From the NCBI GenBank assembly GCA_964431205.1, contig CAYSIX010000003.1, positions 1-46,093 on the forward strand: 46,093 bases of DNA, written 5' to 3'. This DNA comes from CAYSIX01 sp964431205 (GTDB lineage Bacteria; Planctomycetota; Phycisphaerae; Phycisphaerales; Phycisphaeraceae). Under the pieces are notes generated by a model. The model was not told the DNA's origin. It searched no databases and worked only from the letters and a program-made list of their open reading frames with translations. The position numbers and the translations under genes were made by a program. Positions within the stretch are counted from its first letter, which is position 1; each line of letters starts with the position of its first letter. Shown piece by piece: positions 1 through 9,616 of this stretch.

Positions 1-2
1 TG

Positions 3-245
3 GAGCAGGTCGGTCGGGCGCTGGAGGAGGCGCGGCCGAGCGAGCAGCCGTTCGATTGCGTCGTGTGCCTGCAACGGCACGAGCCACCGACGCGCGCCTG
101 GCGGCGGGAGGGTGCGGCGCCGTCGCCCGGCCTGAACGAGAACGCGGTCGTCTGCTGGGCGTGCGTCCGTCTGGCGGCGAAGACCTACCACAAGGACAAG
201 GGCGTGGACTTTCGTTGGGACCCGTCGGACTATCCGGCGGCGTAG
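3..245 (+). CDS. C-terminal fragment of a CxxC...CxxC (zinc-ribbon-like) protein
   Basis: An open frame enters from the left edge and ends at TAG 243-245, giving about 80 residues of an incomplete protein. It contains CVVC and CWAC pairs separated by about 30 residues, a spacing compatible with a four-cysteine structural zinc site. The rest is charged and ends in DPSDYPAA. I do not recognise the family. It converges on the TPR gene ending at 269, with 23 bases between. The true start lies outside the window; an internal GTG at 63 would cut off the first CxxC and is unlikely to be the start. Confidence 0.5.
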   Translation, partial: EQVGRALEEARPSEQPFDCVVCLQRHEPPTRAWRREGAAPSPGLNENAVVCWACVRLAAKTYHKDKGVDFRWDPSDYPAA

Positions 246-268
246 GGAGCACCGCTTGCTCGCTGCGC

Positions 269-1066
269 TCAGGCTGCGGGCGCGTTCAGTCGATCGGCCA
301 GGCGCTGCGCGGCGGCGTAGTTGGGGTTGATGCGCAGCGCGTGGCCGATCGCCGTGGCGGCCCGATCCGTCTGGTTCAGGGCAGCGCAGGCGTTGGCGAG
401 GTGGAACTGAGCGTCGGCACGCTGCGGGTGGCGTTCAACGGCGCGCCGCAACTTGGCCTCGGCTCGACGCATCGCGTCCGTCAGCGGATCGCGACCCGAG
501 CCACGCGCGCGACAGGCGCCAGAGCCCGGCGTGTCGGCCGCGCAGGTCCAGGTCAGCGGCCACAGGTGCAGCCAGGCGTCGGCGAAGGTCTGCCGGAACC
601 CGAAGTCGTCGTCCTGCAGGGCACGGCGACGCGCCTGTCGGGCAAGGCATGGTCGCCCGCACGCCACCGCGCACGCCGCGAGCCCGACCCACGCCGTGAC
701 TCGGTGGCGGGGCACCGTCGCCTGCCCCGCCGCGCGACGCCAGGCACGGGCGGCCTTGTCAGGCCGATCGGCGTGCATCAGCGCGATCGCCAGCCCGTGC
801 CACGCCGACGCGCGTTGCTCGGCGGTGCGCGACCGTGCCACCGCGGCGGTGAGACGCTCGCACGCCCGTGCCGTTTCGCCGAGCTCGTCCGCCAGGCGGC
901 CGGCTTCGAGCCAGACCCTCGCGTCGTCAGGCTCGCCCGAGAGCATCGCCGCGTACGCATCCTCCGCGTCCCGCAGCCGTCCGTCGGCTGCCAGCCGGCG
1001 CGCACGCTCGAGCGACCGCTCGTGATCGCGGGCCGTACCCTCGCGCGGTTGAAGCTGATCGCTCAT
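269..1066 (-). CDS. TPR-repeat protein
   Basis: 265 residues, rich in Ala and Arg, with the helix-turn-helix rhythm of tetratricopeptide repeats. The clearest unit is at the C-terminus (about residues 215-258), where AQFHLANACAALNQTDRA and HALRINPNYAAA follow the W/L/G/Y...A...P pattern. Another lies near residues 35-70 (AYAAMLSGEPDDARVWLEAG). There is no signal peptide and no enzymatic motif. It is probably a cytoplasmic scaffold or counting protein of unknown partner. Its ATG overlaps the stop of the upstream gene (ATGA, 1063-1066), so the two are translationally coupled. Confidence 0.75.
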   Translation of the reverse strand: MSDQLQPREGTARDHERSLERARRLAADGRLRDAEDAYAAMLSGEPDDARVWLEAGRLADELGETARACERLTAAVARSRTAEQRASAWHGLAIALMHADRPDKAARAWRRAAGQATVPRHRVTAWVGLAACAVACGRPCLARQARRRALQDDDFGFRQTFADAWLHLWPLTWTCAADTPGSGACRARGSGRDPLTDAMRRAEAKLRRAVERHPQRADAQFHLANACAALNQTDRAATAIGHALRINPNYAAAQRLADRLNAPAA

Positions 1067-1956
1067 GCCGCGGCCTCCCGCTGCGCCCGCTGCCGCAGCA
1101 TCGCCGCACGCACGTCGGGGTAGGTCGGAAACCGCGCCGCTACCCGGCTCAACGTGCTCATCGTCAGCTCATCAGGCCGGACGTCCCGGTCCAGCTCGTT
1201 CGCGCGGACCAGCCGCAGGGCCAACGTCGCCGAGTACGGGTTCAGCGACAGACCGCGCACGGCCCACCGCCGCGCGTCGCTCGCTTCGCCGCTCAGCAGC
1301 GCCAACTGCGACAACGCCTCGCAGCAGATCAGCAGCGTGTCGGTCTCGACCGTCACCGCCGCCACCCGCGCGATCGCCCGTCGCAGCAGCTCGATCGACT
1401 CGGACTCGGGCTCGTATGTCTCGGCGGCGACCAGCGTGGGGATCAGCTCCGTCGCCTCGCGGAGCGCCTCGGCGAACCGCCGCACCGCCGCGGGGTGCAG
1501 GTCCACGCCCGACGGATGGACCCGCCCGTCCAGCACGTCCAGCCAGAGGGCGATCGGATCGTGCTGGCTCCACAGCGCGCGGAGCGAGGCGAGGGCGTCG
1601 GCGGTCAGGTCCTCCTCGCCGCGCAGGATCGCCAGACACGCGCGGGTGCGCAGCTCGGCCGGATCGGTGGCGGAGACGGCGTGTCGGGCGGCGTGATCCA
1701 GGACCTCGGCCGCGTGCTCGAGCTCACCGCGTCGGGCCAGCAGCGTCGCGAGCAGCGCCCGCGCCGCCGCCGGCGCGTGCGGCTGCATGGCCCATTCCTG
1801 CAGCTCCAGCTCGACCGCAGCGAGTTGGCCAGCACACGCCCGCTCGCGCAGCTCGGCGAACGGATCGCGCGGCGACGTGTCGGGCACGACCGGGTTGGAG
1901 CGGCTGCGGCGCAAGGGATCGTCTCGGTCCGGCCGGAATGGCCGTATCGCCTGCAT
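1063..1956 (-). CDS. TPR-like helical-repeat protein
   Basis: 297 residues, mostly amphipathic helices (for example LLATLLARRGELEHAAEVLD and LARRAIAR-type runs), resembling degenerate TPR. No catalytic motif or signal peptide is visible. It is coupled to the downstream TPR gene by a four-base ATGA overlap, so the two probably work together. The ATG at 1956 has no convincing Shine-Dalgarno sequence, and the first 25 residues are Arg/Pro-rich, so a later start is possible. It follows the HD-GYP gene after about 70 bases, on the same strand. Function unknown. Confidence 0.65.
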   Translation of the reverse strand: MQAIRPFRPDRDDPLRRSRSNPVVPDTSPRDPFAELRERACAGQLAAVELELQEWAMQPHAPAAARALLATLLARRGELEHAAEVLDHAARHAVSATDPAELRTRACLAILRGEEDLTADALASLRALWSQHDPIALWLDVLDGRVHPSGVDLHPAAVRRFAEALREATELIPTLVAAETYEPESESIELLRRAIARVAAVTVETDTLLICCEALSQLALLSGEASDARRWAVRGLSLNPYSATLALRLVRANELDRDVRPDELTMSTLSRVAARFPTYPDVRAAMLRQRAQREAAA

Positions 1957-2027
1957 CGGTGATGCGGATCGTGAGCTTGAGCGCGATTGTTCTGACGCCG
2001 GGCAAGTCGCGGCATATCAGACCGCGG

Positions 2028-3422
2028 CTATTCCATGGCGACGGTGGTGGGCTGCTCGCGCGGCGGCAACCATGACTTGCCGTTATCGGCATCGGTGGCC
2101 ACGCGGCGAAACTCGTCCTCCACGGCCAGGAAGGCTTCGACGACCGCCGGGTCGAACTGCGTGCCCGAGGCCTCGACGATCATCTGTCGGACGCGTTCGT
2201 GCGTCATCGCGTCCTTGTAGCGTCGCTGGCTGGTCAGGGCGTCGTACACGTCGGCCAGGGCGACGATCCGGGCCGGCAGCGGGATGTTTTCGCCGGCCAG
2301 GCCGAACGGGTAGCCCGTGCCGTCCCACCGCTCGTGGTGGCCCAGGCAGATCTGGCTCGCGGTGACGAGGAACAGGTCCTCCTCGCCCCAGCGGCGCTTG
2401 AGCTCCAGCAGCGTGTCGCCACCGATGAACGGGTGTTTCTCAATGATCCGCCGCTCCTGCTCGGTGAGCTTGTCGGGCTTGTGCAGCACCGCGTCGGGCA
2501 CGCCGACCTTGCCGATGTCGTGCAGCGCGGAGGTGGTCACCAGCGTGTTGAGCCACTCGCCGTCGAGCGACGGATCGCGACGCGCCACCTCCCGACCGAG
2601 CAGGCGGACGTACCGGCGGATGCGGTCGAGGTGCTCACCCGTCTCGCCGTCGCGGGACTCGGCGAGCATCGCCAGCCCGAAGATCACCGCCTCGCGGCTC
2701 TGGACCAGCGAGCGCGTCCGCTGCTCGACCTTGCGTTCCAGCTCGGCGTTGATCGTCGCCAGCCGGTTGTTGTACTGCCGGATGATCCCGTAGCTGATCG
2801 CCGCCGTGAACGCCACGAGCACGACCGTCACCACCGCACCCACCGCCCGGACCCAGAACGCGTACTGACCCACGGCCGCGCGCATCCCCGCCTCCGGCTG
2901 ATGAACCAGCAACTGAACGCCCAGGCTCGGGATCCGCCGCACGGTCAGCAGCTCGGTGCCATCATCGAGCCTGATCCAGCCCGCGTCGACCGCCGTCCCC
3001 GCTGCGCCGAGCTCACGCAGCGTCGTTCGCCGACCGTCGTGACGGACGATCAGATCGCCCAGCGCCCGGTTCGCCAGCTCCGGGTCCTGCGCCAGGCCTG
3101 GATGACACAACACCCGCGTCGACGCCTCGTCGATCACGCAGAGAAATCCGCCGTTCGGCAGCGTCGTCTGCTCCACCAGTCGCTGCAGCCTCTCCCACCC
3201 CGGGGAGCCCACACGCACGCCATCGAGCTCCATCTGCTCGATCAGCCGGCTGATCTGCACCGCGAACTGCCGGTTCGCCTCGAGGATCCGTTCCCGCACC
3301 ATCGACGCCAGCCGCCCCTCGATCCACTGCCCGAACCAGAAGACCCCGCCCAGCAGCATCACCAGTTGCGCCACGAGCAGCGTGACCACCAGCAGACTCG
3401 GCTTCGTGATCCGATGTCTCAC
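2028..3422 (-). CDS. Membrane sensor with HD-GYP cyclic-di-GMP phosphodiesterase domain
   Basis: 464 residues. A transmembrane helix (about 11-30) is followed by a periplasmic sensor region (about 31-185, probably Cache-like), a second membrane helix (about 192-214), a short coiled coil (EVERKVEQRTRSL type) and a C-terminal HD-GYP domain. The HD motif is HDIGK at 301-305, and the extended signature HHERWDGTGYP at 362-372 is intact, followed by LPARIVALADVYDAL. Known HD-GYP proteins hydrolyse cyclic di-GMP, so this is a membrane-bound signal-turnover enzyme, though its ligand is unknown. Its start overlaps the dinB stop (ATGA 3419-3422), which points to co-expression with polymerase IV. Confidence 0.9.
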   Translation of the reverse strand: MRHRITKPSLLVVTLLVAQLVMLLGGVFWFGQWIEGRLASMVRERILEANRQFAVQISRLIEQMELDGVRVGSPGWERLQRLVEQTTLPNGGFLCVIDEASTRVLCHPGLAQDPELANRALGDLIVRHDGRRTTLRELGAAGTAVDAGWIRLDDGTELLTVRRIPSLGVQLLVHQPEAGMRAAVGQYAFWVRAVGAVVTVVLVAFTAAISYGIIRQYNNRLATINAELERKVEQRTRSLVQSREAVIFGLAMLAESRDGETGEHLDRIRRYVRLLGREVARRDPSLDGEWLNTLVTTSALHDIGKVGVPDAVLHKPDKLTEQERRIIEKHPFIGGDTLLELKRRWGEEDLFLVTASQICLGHHERWDGTGYPFGLAGENIPLPARIVALADVYDALTSQRRYKDAMTHERVRQMIVEASGTQFDPAVVEAFLAVEDEFRRVATDADNGKSWLPPREQPTTVAME

Positions 3423-4609
3423 CGTTCCGCCTCGCGCTGAATACGCGTGCCGCGATGAACGGCACGCTTGCCGAACCGGGCTGTGATGCCATCCAGCGCC
3501 GCATCCAGCCGACGCTGCCGCTCGCGTCCGGGCTGAGCAAACAGCGCGAGCTGGTCCTCACCGCGGCCAAGACGACCGGCCTGCACGCCGATCAGCCGCA
3601 CCGGCCGAAAACCCGCGGCCGCCCAGCGGTCGAACAGCTCCGCCGCCGCCCGCCACAGCTCTGCGGTCACGTCCGTCGGTCGGGGTAACGTGGTCGCACG
3701 CGTGATTGTTTCGAACTCGCCGAATCGGACCTTGAGCGTCACGGCACGCGCCGCCAACCCCTGCCGCCGCAGCCGCCTCGCCACCTGCTCGACCTGCTCG
3801 AGCAAGACGGCCCGGACCGCGGACGGATCGACCAGGTCCTGCCCGAATGTCTGCTCGTGACCGATCGACTTGGCGCGGTGGTCGGGCGTGACGGATCGAT
3901 CGTCGAGACCCCGGGCCAGGCGATAGAACCGCTCGCCCATCGCGCCGAAGCGCCGGCGCAACTGGGCCTCGCTGAGCCGGCGCAGGTCGCCGATCGTCCG
4001 AACGCCCTCGCGCTCCAGCCGCGCGGCCGCCTTGCCGCCCAGTCCCCAGATAGCTCCGACGGGCAAGGGCAGGAGCACCTCGTCGATCCGCTCGTCGCTG
4101 ATCACCGTCAGCCCGTCGGGCTTGTCCAGGTCGGAGGCGAGCTTGGCGAGGAACTTGTTGCCCGCCACGCCGATCGACGCGGTCAAACCCGTTGTTTCGA
4201 GGATGCGCCGCTTCAGCCGTCGGGCGATCGTCTCGCCGTCGCCGGGACAGCCGGTTACGTCGAGGAAAGCCTCGTCGATGCTCAGCGGTTCCACCACGGG
4301 CGTGGCGGTTTCGAGCAGCTCGAAGACCTGCCGCGAGACCCGGCGGTATCGCTCACCCCGGACGGGCACGATTACCGCGTGCGGACAGAGCCGCTGGGCG
4401 ACCGCCATGGGCTGGGCCGAGTGGCAGCCGAACGGTCGAGCCTCATACGAAGCGGTGGTGACGACGCCGCGGGGCCCGTCGTGGCCGACGAGCACGGGCC
4501 GGCCGCGCAGCTCCGGGCGGTCGAGCTGTTCGATCGCCGCGAAGAACGCGTCCATGTCCACGTGCAGGATGCACGGTCGCTGCGCCACGCCCGGATTGTA
4601 CCCGGGCAC
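3419..4609 (-). CDS. dinB: DNA polymerase IV (Y-family translesion polymerase)
   Basis: 396 residues, normal for DinB. The first catalytic carboxylate block HVDMDAFFAAIE is at residues 16-27 and the second, SIDEAFLDVTG, at 110-120. The helix-hairpin-helix region with GLGGKAAARLEREG and a little-finger domain follow. A QLALF sequence near residue 352 matches the pentapeptide that binds the beta sliding clamp. The enzyme carries out error-prone bypass of DNA lesions. The start is GTG at 4609; the reading begins MPGYNPGVAQRPCILHVDMD. It lies 37 bases downstream of the GH130 gene on the same strand and overlaps the HD-GYP gene, so it may be read from the same transcript. Confidence 0.95.
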   Translation of the reverse strand: MPGYNPGVAQRPCILHVDMDAFFAAIEQLDRPELRGRPVLVGHDGPRGVVTTASYEARPFGCHSAQPMAVAQRLCPHAVIVPVRGERYRRVSRQVFELLETATPVVEPLSIDEAFLDVTGCPGDGETIARRLKRRILETTGLTASIGVAGNKFLAKLASDLDKPDGLTVISDERIDEVLLPLPVGAIWGLGGKAAARLEREGVRTIGDLRRLSEAQLRRRFGAMGERFYRLARGLDDRSVTPDHRAKSIGHEQTFGQDLVDPSAVRAVLLEQVEQVARRLRRQGLAARAVTLKVRFGEFETITRATTLPRPTDVTAELWRAAAELFDRWAAAGFRPVRLIGVQAGRLGRGEDQLALFAQPGRERQRRLDAALDGITARFGKRAVHRGTRIQREAER

Positions 4610-4646
4610 CGCCGCCGGGCCGCGTCGCGACGCGTCGGCGGCCGGG

Positions 4647-5642
4647 TCAGGCGGCGTTGTCCTTCAGGAACGTGAGCACGTCACCGACGGTCGTGAACGC
4701 CAAACACGTCACCGTGTCCGCCCCGCCGTAGTAGATCGCCAGCCGCCCGGTCGGCTCATCGTGCAGCGCCGCACACGGAAACGCGACGTTCGGGACGTCA
4801 CCGACGCACTCGTACTCGCGCTGTGGCGAAAGCAGGTATGGCGCACCGCGGCGGATCACCTTCCACGGCTCGTCGAGGTCGAGCAGGGCCGCCCCGAAGC
4901 TGTAGACGTACCCGTTGCAGGAGGTCAGCACGCCGTGATGGAAGATCAGCCAGCCCTGCTCGGTCTCGATCGGCGTGGGCCCGGCGCCGATCTTGGTCCG
5001 CTCCCAGGGTTGCTGCGGCGACATGACGTGGCGGTGTCGGCCCCAGTGGATCATGTCCGGGCTGTGGCTGAGGAAGATGTCGCCGAAGGGCGTGTGGCCG
5101 TTGTCGCTCGGGCGGCTGAGCATCACGTACTGGCCGTTGATCTTGCGCGGGAACAGCACGCCGTTGCGGTTGAACGGCAGGAAGGCGTTCTCGAGCTGGT
5201 CGAACCGTTTGAAGTCGCGGGTCCAGGCCACGCCGATGGTCGGCCCGTGATAGCCGTTGCACCACGTGACGTAGTAGCGGTCCTCGATCCAGCAGACGCG
5301 GGGGTCGTAACCGTACACGAACCGGCCGACCTCGGGGTCGTCGCACTCGAATCGGATCGGTTCGGGATCGAGCCTCCAGTCGATGGCGTTGTCGCTGTGG
5401 CCGGCGTGCAGGCGCATGAGCCGACGCCTGTCGTCGGCGCGAAAGACACCGGCGAACCGCCCCTCGAACGGGACGACGGCGCTGTTGAAGATGCTGTTGG
5501 CGCAGGGGATCGCGTCGCGGGGAATGATCGGGTTGGCCGAGTACCGCCAGACCACGTCTTCGCAGCCGGCCGGCCGATCCTCCCACGGCATGTTGGGAAC
5601 GCCTGTCTTCTCCCGTCGCGTCAGTGTGGCGCTGTCTGCCAT
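4647..5642 (-). CDS. GH130 family glycoside phosphorylase (probable 4-O-beta-D-mannosyl-D-glucose phosphorylase)
   Basis: 331 residues from the ATG at 5642, which has a GGAGAAG ribosome site about nine bases upstream; a TTG 21 bases earlier overlaps that site and is less likely. Hallmarks of the GH130_1 group are RYSANPIIPRD, GYDPRV (Asp about residue 113, the expected general acid), YYVTWCNGYHGPTIG, FLPFNRNGVLFPRKINGQY and MLSRPSDNGHTPFGDIFLS. Characterised members split mannosyl-beta-1,4-glucose with phosphate to mannose-1-phosphate and glucose in the cytoplasm. The gene lies 26 bases after the epimerase-containing gene, the expected partner because the epimerase makes mannosyl-glucose from mannobiose. 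No signal peptide, as expected for a phosphorylase. Confidence 0.88.
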   Translation of the reverse strand: MADSATLTRREKTGVPNMPWEDRPAGCEDVVWRYSANPIIPRDAIPCANSIFNSAVVPFEGRFAGVFRADDRRRLMRLHAGHSDNAIDWRLDPEPIRFECDDPEVGRFVYGYDPRVCWIEDRYYVTWCNGYHGPTIGVAWTRDFKRFDQLENAFLPFNRNGVLFPRKINGQYVMLSRPSDNGHTPFGDIFLSHSPDMIHWGRHRHVMSPQQPWERTKIGAGPTPIETEQGWLIFHHGVLTSCNGYVYSFGAALLDLDEPWKVIRRGAPYLLSPQREYECVGDVPNVAFPCAALHDEPTGRLAIYYGGADTVTCLAFTTVGDVLTFLKDNAA

Positions 5643-5668
5643 CGCGTCGCTTCTCCGTATCAAACAGT

Positions 5669-8600
5669 TCAGTCGGATTCGGGCGGATCGGGTGGCTCCC
5701 CACCGGGTGGCTCGAGCCTGTCAAGTGTCTCGGCGACGTTCATCACGGCGCGAACGGTGTGATACGCCGCCTTCCACCTCGTGGCCTTTTCCCGGCCGTG
5801 AAGCACCCGTCCGTCACGGGTTAAATGAGCGTACCACCCGCCGTGCAGGTCGTCGACCTGGTGCTGCACGATGAAGTCCCATTGCCGCCCGAACGCGTGC
5901 CAGTACCGCGGCGTCTCGCCGCCGAACCGCTCATGCATCAGCAGCAGCGCGTTGAGTCCCTCGGCCTGGGTCCACCAGACCTTGGAGGTGTCGAACGGGT
6001 CGCCGAAGGCCTGACCGCGCTCGAAGAATCCGCCGTATTCGCGGTCCCATCCCGCCACCAGCGCATGGTCGATCAGCTGTCGCGCGCGTCGCCAGGTGAC
6101 GGGATCGTCCGGCATGCCTAGCGCCGTCGCCGCTTCGACGAGCAGGTACGCCGTCTCGACGTCGTGACCAAACGAGTCGTGCATCGGCAGCGCTCGCCAA
6201 TCCGGCGTGAACAGCAGGTTCAGGCAGCCCGGCTCGACCGCGATGCGATCGCGAACGATCGTGAGCAGCTCCTCCAGGCGATCGCGCAGGGTCGCGTCGG
6301 GCCAGACGTGGTACAGCTCGGCGAAGGCCTCGAGCAGGTGGATGTGCCCGTTCATCGACTTGTAGCCGAAGGGGTGGCCGATCGCGTCGAGGATCGGCGT
6401 CTCTTCGCTGTGTCGCGCATCCGACGGCGGCGCCGGTCGGGGCGTGCCCGCACGATCGAGCGACTCGAAGTAGCCGCCGTGCTCGGGATCGTGTGCGTGC
6501 CGATCGAGCCAGGCGAACCATTGCTTGGCCAGCTCGAGCGGCTCGTCGTCACCGGTGGCCTCGTGGACGGCGGCGGCGGCGTAGATGGCGAACGCGATGC
6601 CGTAGGCGTGCTTGTCCGTGCCGTACTCGGTGGTCGGGCGGCCGTCCAGGTCGGTCGCAAAGAACAGCCCGCCGTGCTCGGCGTCCCGAAGCACGTCGCG
6701 CAGGGCGACCAGCCCGTGCCGCGCCGCCTGGAGGTACATCTCGCGCCGCCGCGGGTCGATCGCCGCCGCCTTCGCCGCCACCCACGTCATCCGCGCCTGG
6801 TACACGAGGAAGCGGTCCTCATCCGGCAGGACCGTCCAGTCTCGGCCGAGGTTCTGATGAAACCCGCCGTGCTCGTAGTCGATCGACGCGGGGTACCAGT
6901 GCGCCAGCATGTCCTCGTGCAGCATGCGCCGAGCCTGTTGGGCGAGCGAGTCCGACGCGCGGGTGGGCGGGGAGCCCGCCCCTGCACTCGTCATCGCTTG
7001 GGCCACGACGCCCGTGGCGGTCGGCGTCGTGCCCGGCGACACGCGAAACAGCTTCGCCGCCAGGTCGTCGTGGATCATCGGCACCCGCAGGGTCAGCCCG
7101 TCCCCCGTTGCGGCAACGATCTGCTCGCCCACGACACGCCCGTCAGCGGTATCCCACCATTCGATGTGGTAATTCCCCTGCTCGAACCCGGAGAGCGTCA
7201 GGCGCGTCGGGTCGACGGCCGCCGGGATATCGCCCAGCTCACGCCGCGACCACGTGAACGCGCGGTCGCGCACGCGCCAGATCGCCGCCAGCTCGCCCTC
7301 GGGCGCGTCGGCACGCCACAGGCCGGTGAGCGTCAGCGGCGCTCGGTCCTCGCCGATGAAGTCCGGCAGCTCGTACGCCAGCTCGATCCAGTCCGCCCCG
7401 TCGTTCGACACGCGGATGCGATGCCGCCCGGCCGGCACGTGTACCGCGTAGTCGCCGTCGTAGCGATGAATGGTCTGCGTCGAGTCGCTGTTCTCGTCAG
7501 GGAAGGTGCGCTCGAGCACAACCTGGCCGTCCAGCTCGACGCGCAGGTTCGCCCCGCCGTGACCGGAGACCCCCAGCACGCGGACGACGAACTCGCCCGG
7601 CCGATCGAAAGTCACGTCGAAGGTCTGCGGGTTCGTCCATTCCGGGTGATTGCCCGTGCCGTGGAGAAAGCTCGAGAGCAGCTCGGCGTCCGAGACCGAG
7701 CCGTCCGGATGGATCGTGAACGTGCGCGGCTCGTTCATCGGGTGCTTCTGCCACTGCGCGCCGTGCCCCTCGATCAACACGGTCGCCCGTCGCGGGGTGC
7801 GCGGCGGCGCGACGTACTCGAACGCAGCGCTCTCGATGGGCTGCATCCCGACGCGATGCAAAGGCAGGCCGTCGACGAATCGCGCCAGCGGATCGAACAG
7901 GCGATACAGGCCGTTCGGGTCCACGTAGCTGTCCCACCACCAGATCATCGCGCCGCCCGCGGAGCCCGCCATCAGGCTCGCCCACATCGCGTTGTGCATG
8001 TGCACGCCGACGGGATCGACGCTCGCGCCCCGCCCGGACGTGCTGATGCCGAACTCGCCGAACAGGTGCGGCTTGCCGTACTTCTCGATCTTCCGCCGAG
8101 TGTAGCGCGTGACCACCTCCGACAGGTCCTGCGCGCCGTAGTGGTGCGTCTGAACGAAGTCGATCTCGGGCAGGGAATCGACGGCCTCGTCGCCTTCATG
8201 AATCCAGAAGCTGGTCGTCACGGGGTGGCCGTAGGGGTCGAGCGACTTGAGGTAGGCCGCCATCTCCCGATGCCAGGACGCGGAAGCCGCGCTGTCGTAG
8301 CCGTCGATCCCGTTGGCCTCGTTCCACAACTCCCAGGCATGAATCGCGGTGCTGTGGCCCCAGCGCGCGACGATGTAGCGCAGGCGTCGCTTGAACAGCT
8401 CTTTGGCGCTCGGATCGGTCAGGAAGCGGAACGTGTCGGCGAGCGGGCCGCCATGCCGGATGTTGTAGGGCGACTCGGGCCAGTTTCGCGGCGGGCCGGA
8501 GTCCCGAAAACCGCTGAACGACTCGATCGCCGGCATCACCCGGATGCCGCGCCGCGCCGCCTCACGCAGCAGATGGTCGACCCGCCACGCGGCTTCGAGA

Positions 8601-9583
8601 TCGATCCACCCCAGCCCGGCGTCGCTCACCTCACTCGCCTCGCTCGGCATCACCTCCAGCGACATGTTGTGGAACGTCGGGCCGAGCCAGACACGCACGA
8701 AGTTGCCCCCGTGCGACGCGATCCGCTCCAGGTAGTGGTCGTACTCGTACGTGCCGCCCCGGCTCGACCAGCCCACGTTCAACCCGATCGGAAAGAACAG
8801 CTCACCGTTCTCCAACGCGAAATAGAGCGGGTTGTCATCACTGATCCGCACAAACCCGGGGGCATCCGACGCGACGGCGTGGACCTCGAAAGGCTCGCTC
8901 TCGGCCCGGCTTTCGCCGTCATCCAGCACGATGCGCCCGACGTGGCGGCCCGGCTCCGTCGGCGCGAACCGCACACGCCAGCCCTCAACACCCGTCGGCT
9001 CGAGCACCTCGCGGCCCTCGACCCGGGCACGGCTGAAGTCCCGCAGGTAAAAGCCCGGCACCCGCAGCTCCCGACCGCTGGGCGTGCGGATCACCGCGTC
9101 CACCTGCACGTCCGCGGGATCGAACGGGTTCACCCATTCACCGTCGCACTCGATGGCCAGCTCCGCCTCGCCGTACACCGGCGTCGCCTCGCTCGGCACG
9201 CGGACGCTCGTGACCCGCGCCGGCCCGTCACTTCGCATGGCGGCGCGGAACCGGTCACGGTCCGCCAGGGCCGCGTCCCGCCGTCGCAACATCTCCAGGT
9301 ACGACACACGCTCGAGCTGGAACGTCGCTTCGACGGCGTCGCGACCGTCCACGGCCGACGCCTCGGCGATCCGCCAGCCCGCCACGAAGCCGGACCTCGC
9401 ATCACGTTCATCGGCGACGCGCAGCGGGGTGGCCTCGGGAGTCTGGGGGGTGATCACCACGTAGCCGGTCTCGGACGACCGGATCGCCAGCCAGGCGGCG
9501 CCCTGGGCGTGGAGCAGGTCGGTCGCGTCCTCGCCGGGATCGCGAAACGTGCCGCCCTGCCAGGTGTCGATGGACGCGGCCAC
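5669..9583 (-). CDS. Large fusion: GH5-like (clan GH-A) hydrolase + beta-sandwich + cellobiose 2-epimerase (AGE) domain
   Basis: 1304 codons from a GTG at 9583, but the same frame continues upstream past one TGA (9617-9619) into the signal-peptide ORF, so this is probably the body of a longer gene. Residues about 120-240 are a beta-rich, DUF5060-like region. Residues about 250-590 form a GH-A barrel with WNEANG (acid/base Glu 422) and HLFGEFG (nucleophile Glu 510). Residues about 600-850 look like carbohydrate-binding beta-sandwiches. Residues about 880-1290 form an alpha/alpha barrel of the N-acylglucosamine/cellobiose 2-epimerase family, with KSMNGHIHLLEA, DSFGHDVETAYLL and RWKAAYHTVRA carrying the catalytic-type histidines. 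The likely role is cutting beta-linked mannan or glucomannan and epimerising the reducing-end sugar for the neighbouring GH130 enzyme. The hydrolase substrate is inferred from that context. GTG 9583 has no clear ribosome site. Confidence 0.85.
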   Translation of the reverse strand: MAASIDTWQGGTFRDPGEDATDLLHAQGAAWLAIRSSETGYVVITPQTPEATPLRVADERDARSGFVAGWRIAEASAVDGRDAVEATFQLERVSYLEMLRRRDAALADRDRFRAAMRSDGPARVTSVRVPSEATPVYGEAELAIECDGEWVNPFDPADVQVDAVIRTPSGRELRVPGFYLRDFSRARVEGREVLEPTGVEGWRVRFAPTEPGRHVGRIVLDDGESRAESEPFEVHAVASDAPGFVRISDDNPLYFALENGELFFPIGLNVGWSSRGGTYEYDHYLERIASHGGNFVRVWLGPTFHNMSLEVMPSEASEVSDAGLGWIDLEAAWRVDHLLREAARRGIRVMPAIESFSGFRDSGPPRNWPESPYNIRHGGPLADTFRFLTDPSAKELFKRRLRYIVARWGHSTAIHAWELWNEANGIDGYDSAASASWHREMAAYLKSLDPYGHPVTTSFWIHEGDEAVDSLPEIDFVQTHHYGAQDLSEVVTRYTRRKIEKYGKPHLFGEFGISTSGRGASVDPVGVHMHNAMWASLMAGSAGGAMIWWWDSYVDPNGLYRLFDPLARFVDGLPLHRVGMQPIESAAFEYVAPPRTPRRATVLIEGHGAQWQKHPMNEPRTFTIHPDGSVSDAELLSSFLHGTGNHPEWTNPQTFDVTFDRPGEFVVRVLGVSGHGGANLRVELDGQVVLERTFPDENSDSTQTIHRYDGDYAVHVPAGRHRIRVSNDGADWIELAYELPDFIGEDRAPLTLTGLWRADAPEGELAAIWRVRDRAFTWSRRELGDIPAAVDPTRLTLSGFEQGNYHIEWWDTADGRVVGEQIVAATGDGLTLRVPMIHDDLAAKLFRVSPGTTPTATGVVAQAMTSAGAGSPPTRASDSLAQQARRMLHEDMLAHWYPASIDYEHGGFHQNLGRDWTVLPDEDRFLVYQARMTWVAAKAAAIDPRRREMYLQAARHGLVALRDVLRDAEHGGLFFATDLDGRPTTEYGTDKHAYGIAFAIYAAAAVHEATGDDEPLELAKQWFAWLDRHAHDPEHGGYFESLDRAGTPRPAPPSDARHSEETPILDAIGHPFGYKSMNGHIHLLEAFAELYHVWPDATLRDRLEELLTIVRDRIAVEPGCLNLLFTPDWRALPMHDSFGHDVETAYLLVEAATALGMPDDPVTWRRARQLIDHALVAGWDREYGGFFERGQAFGDPFDTSKVWWTQAEGLNALLLMHERFGGETPRYWHAFGRQWDFIVQHQVDDLHGGWYAHLTRDGRVLHGREKATRWKAAYHTVRAVMNVAETLDRLEPPGGEPPDPPESD

Positions 9584-9616
9584 CCAGTCCCGTCGATCGT
9601 CGTCGCGCTCATCCCC

